Source: Oscillospiraceae bacterium (lineage in GTDB: Bacteria > Bacillota_A > Clostridia > Oscillospirales > Oscillospiraceae). Taken from it: a DNA stretch of 5,824 nt. Numbering within the stretch: the stretch's first letter is position 1; every line of letters starts with the position of its first letter. Below the pieces are notes generated by a model. It was not told the DNA's origin. It worked only from the letters and a program-made list of their open reading frames with translations, and made no database searches. Below are positions 5,823-5,824 of the stretch, in pieces. The position numbers and the translations under genes are program-made. The DNA is taken from assembly GCA_017455225.1 (NCBI GenBank), contig JAFTBL010000015.1:1-5824 (forward strand). The letters run 5' to 3'.

Positions 5823-5824
5823 CA

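Overview
The window reads as a chromosomal housekeeping segment from a GC-rich, Gram-positive Clostridia-type bacterium, most likely Oscillospiraceae-like (Flavonifractor/Oscillibacter relatives). This is inferred from four things: GC-rich coding sequence with short AT-rich intergenic gaps, strong AAGGAG-type ribosome binding sites, the compact Gram-positive form of FtsX, and FtsEX followed by a PcsB-like coiled-coil M23 hydrolase. Species cannot be fixed from the sequence alone.

All six confident genes lie on the minus strand, so transcription runs from high to low coordinates. The order is ftsE (5735-5052), ftsX (5055-4165), a secreted coiled-coil M23 peptidoglycan hydrolase (4151-3018), an unrecognised 233-residue protein (2954-2253), greA (2153-1680) and lysS (1650-142). 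ftsE and ftsX overlap by ATGA, and 13 nt separate ftsX from the hydrolase. These three should form one division module: FtsE ATPase, FtsX membrane transmitter, and the hydrolase that FtsX holds and activates outside the membrane. greA and lysS are 29 nt apart and form a transcription/translation housekeeping pair.

Three sigma-A type promoters, all with 17-bp spacers, divide the run into units. They are TTGCCA/TATAAT before ftsE, TTGGTA/TATAAT before the unknown gene, and a perfect TTGACA/TATAAT before greA. The two internal promoters have their -35 boxes on the stop codon of the preceding gene. No convincing intrinsic terminator separates the units, so read-through is likely.

The most interesting structure is at 2955-3024. 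A 10-bp perfect hairpin holds the ribosome binding site of the unknown gene in its 3' arm, while the local promoter should start transcription inside the 5' arm. Read-through mRNA from ftsEX would therefore hide the ribosome binding site, and mRNA from the local promoter would expose it. A second observation is a near-identical small GC hairpin in the leaders of both ftsE and greA. A third is a set of helically spaced TTTGGRGA repeats in the AT-rich end beyond lysS (1-141). That end also has one open plus-strand frame which may be the tail of a convergent gene, but this is weakly supported. I see no mobile element, CRISPR array, tRNA, rRNA or defence system.
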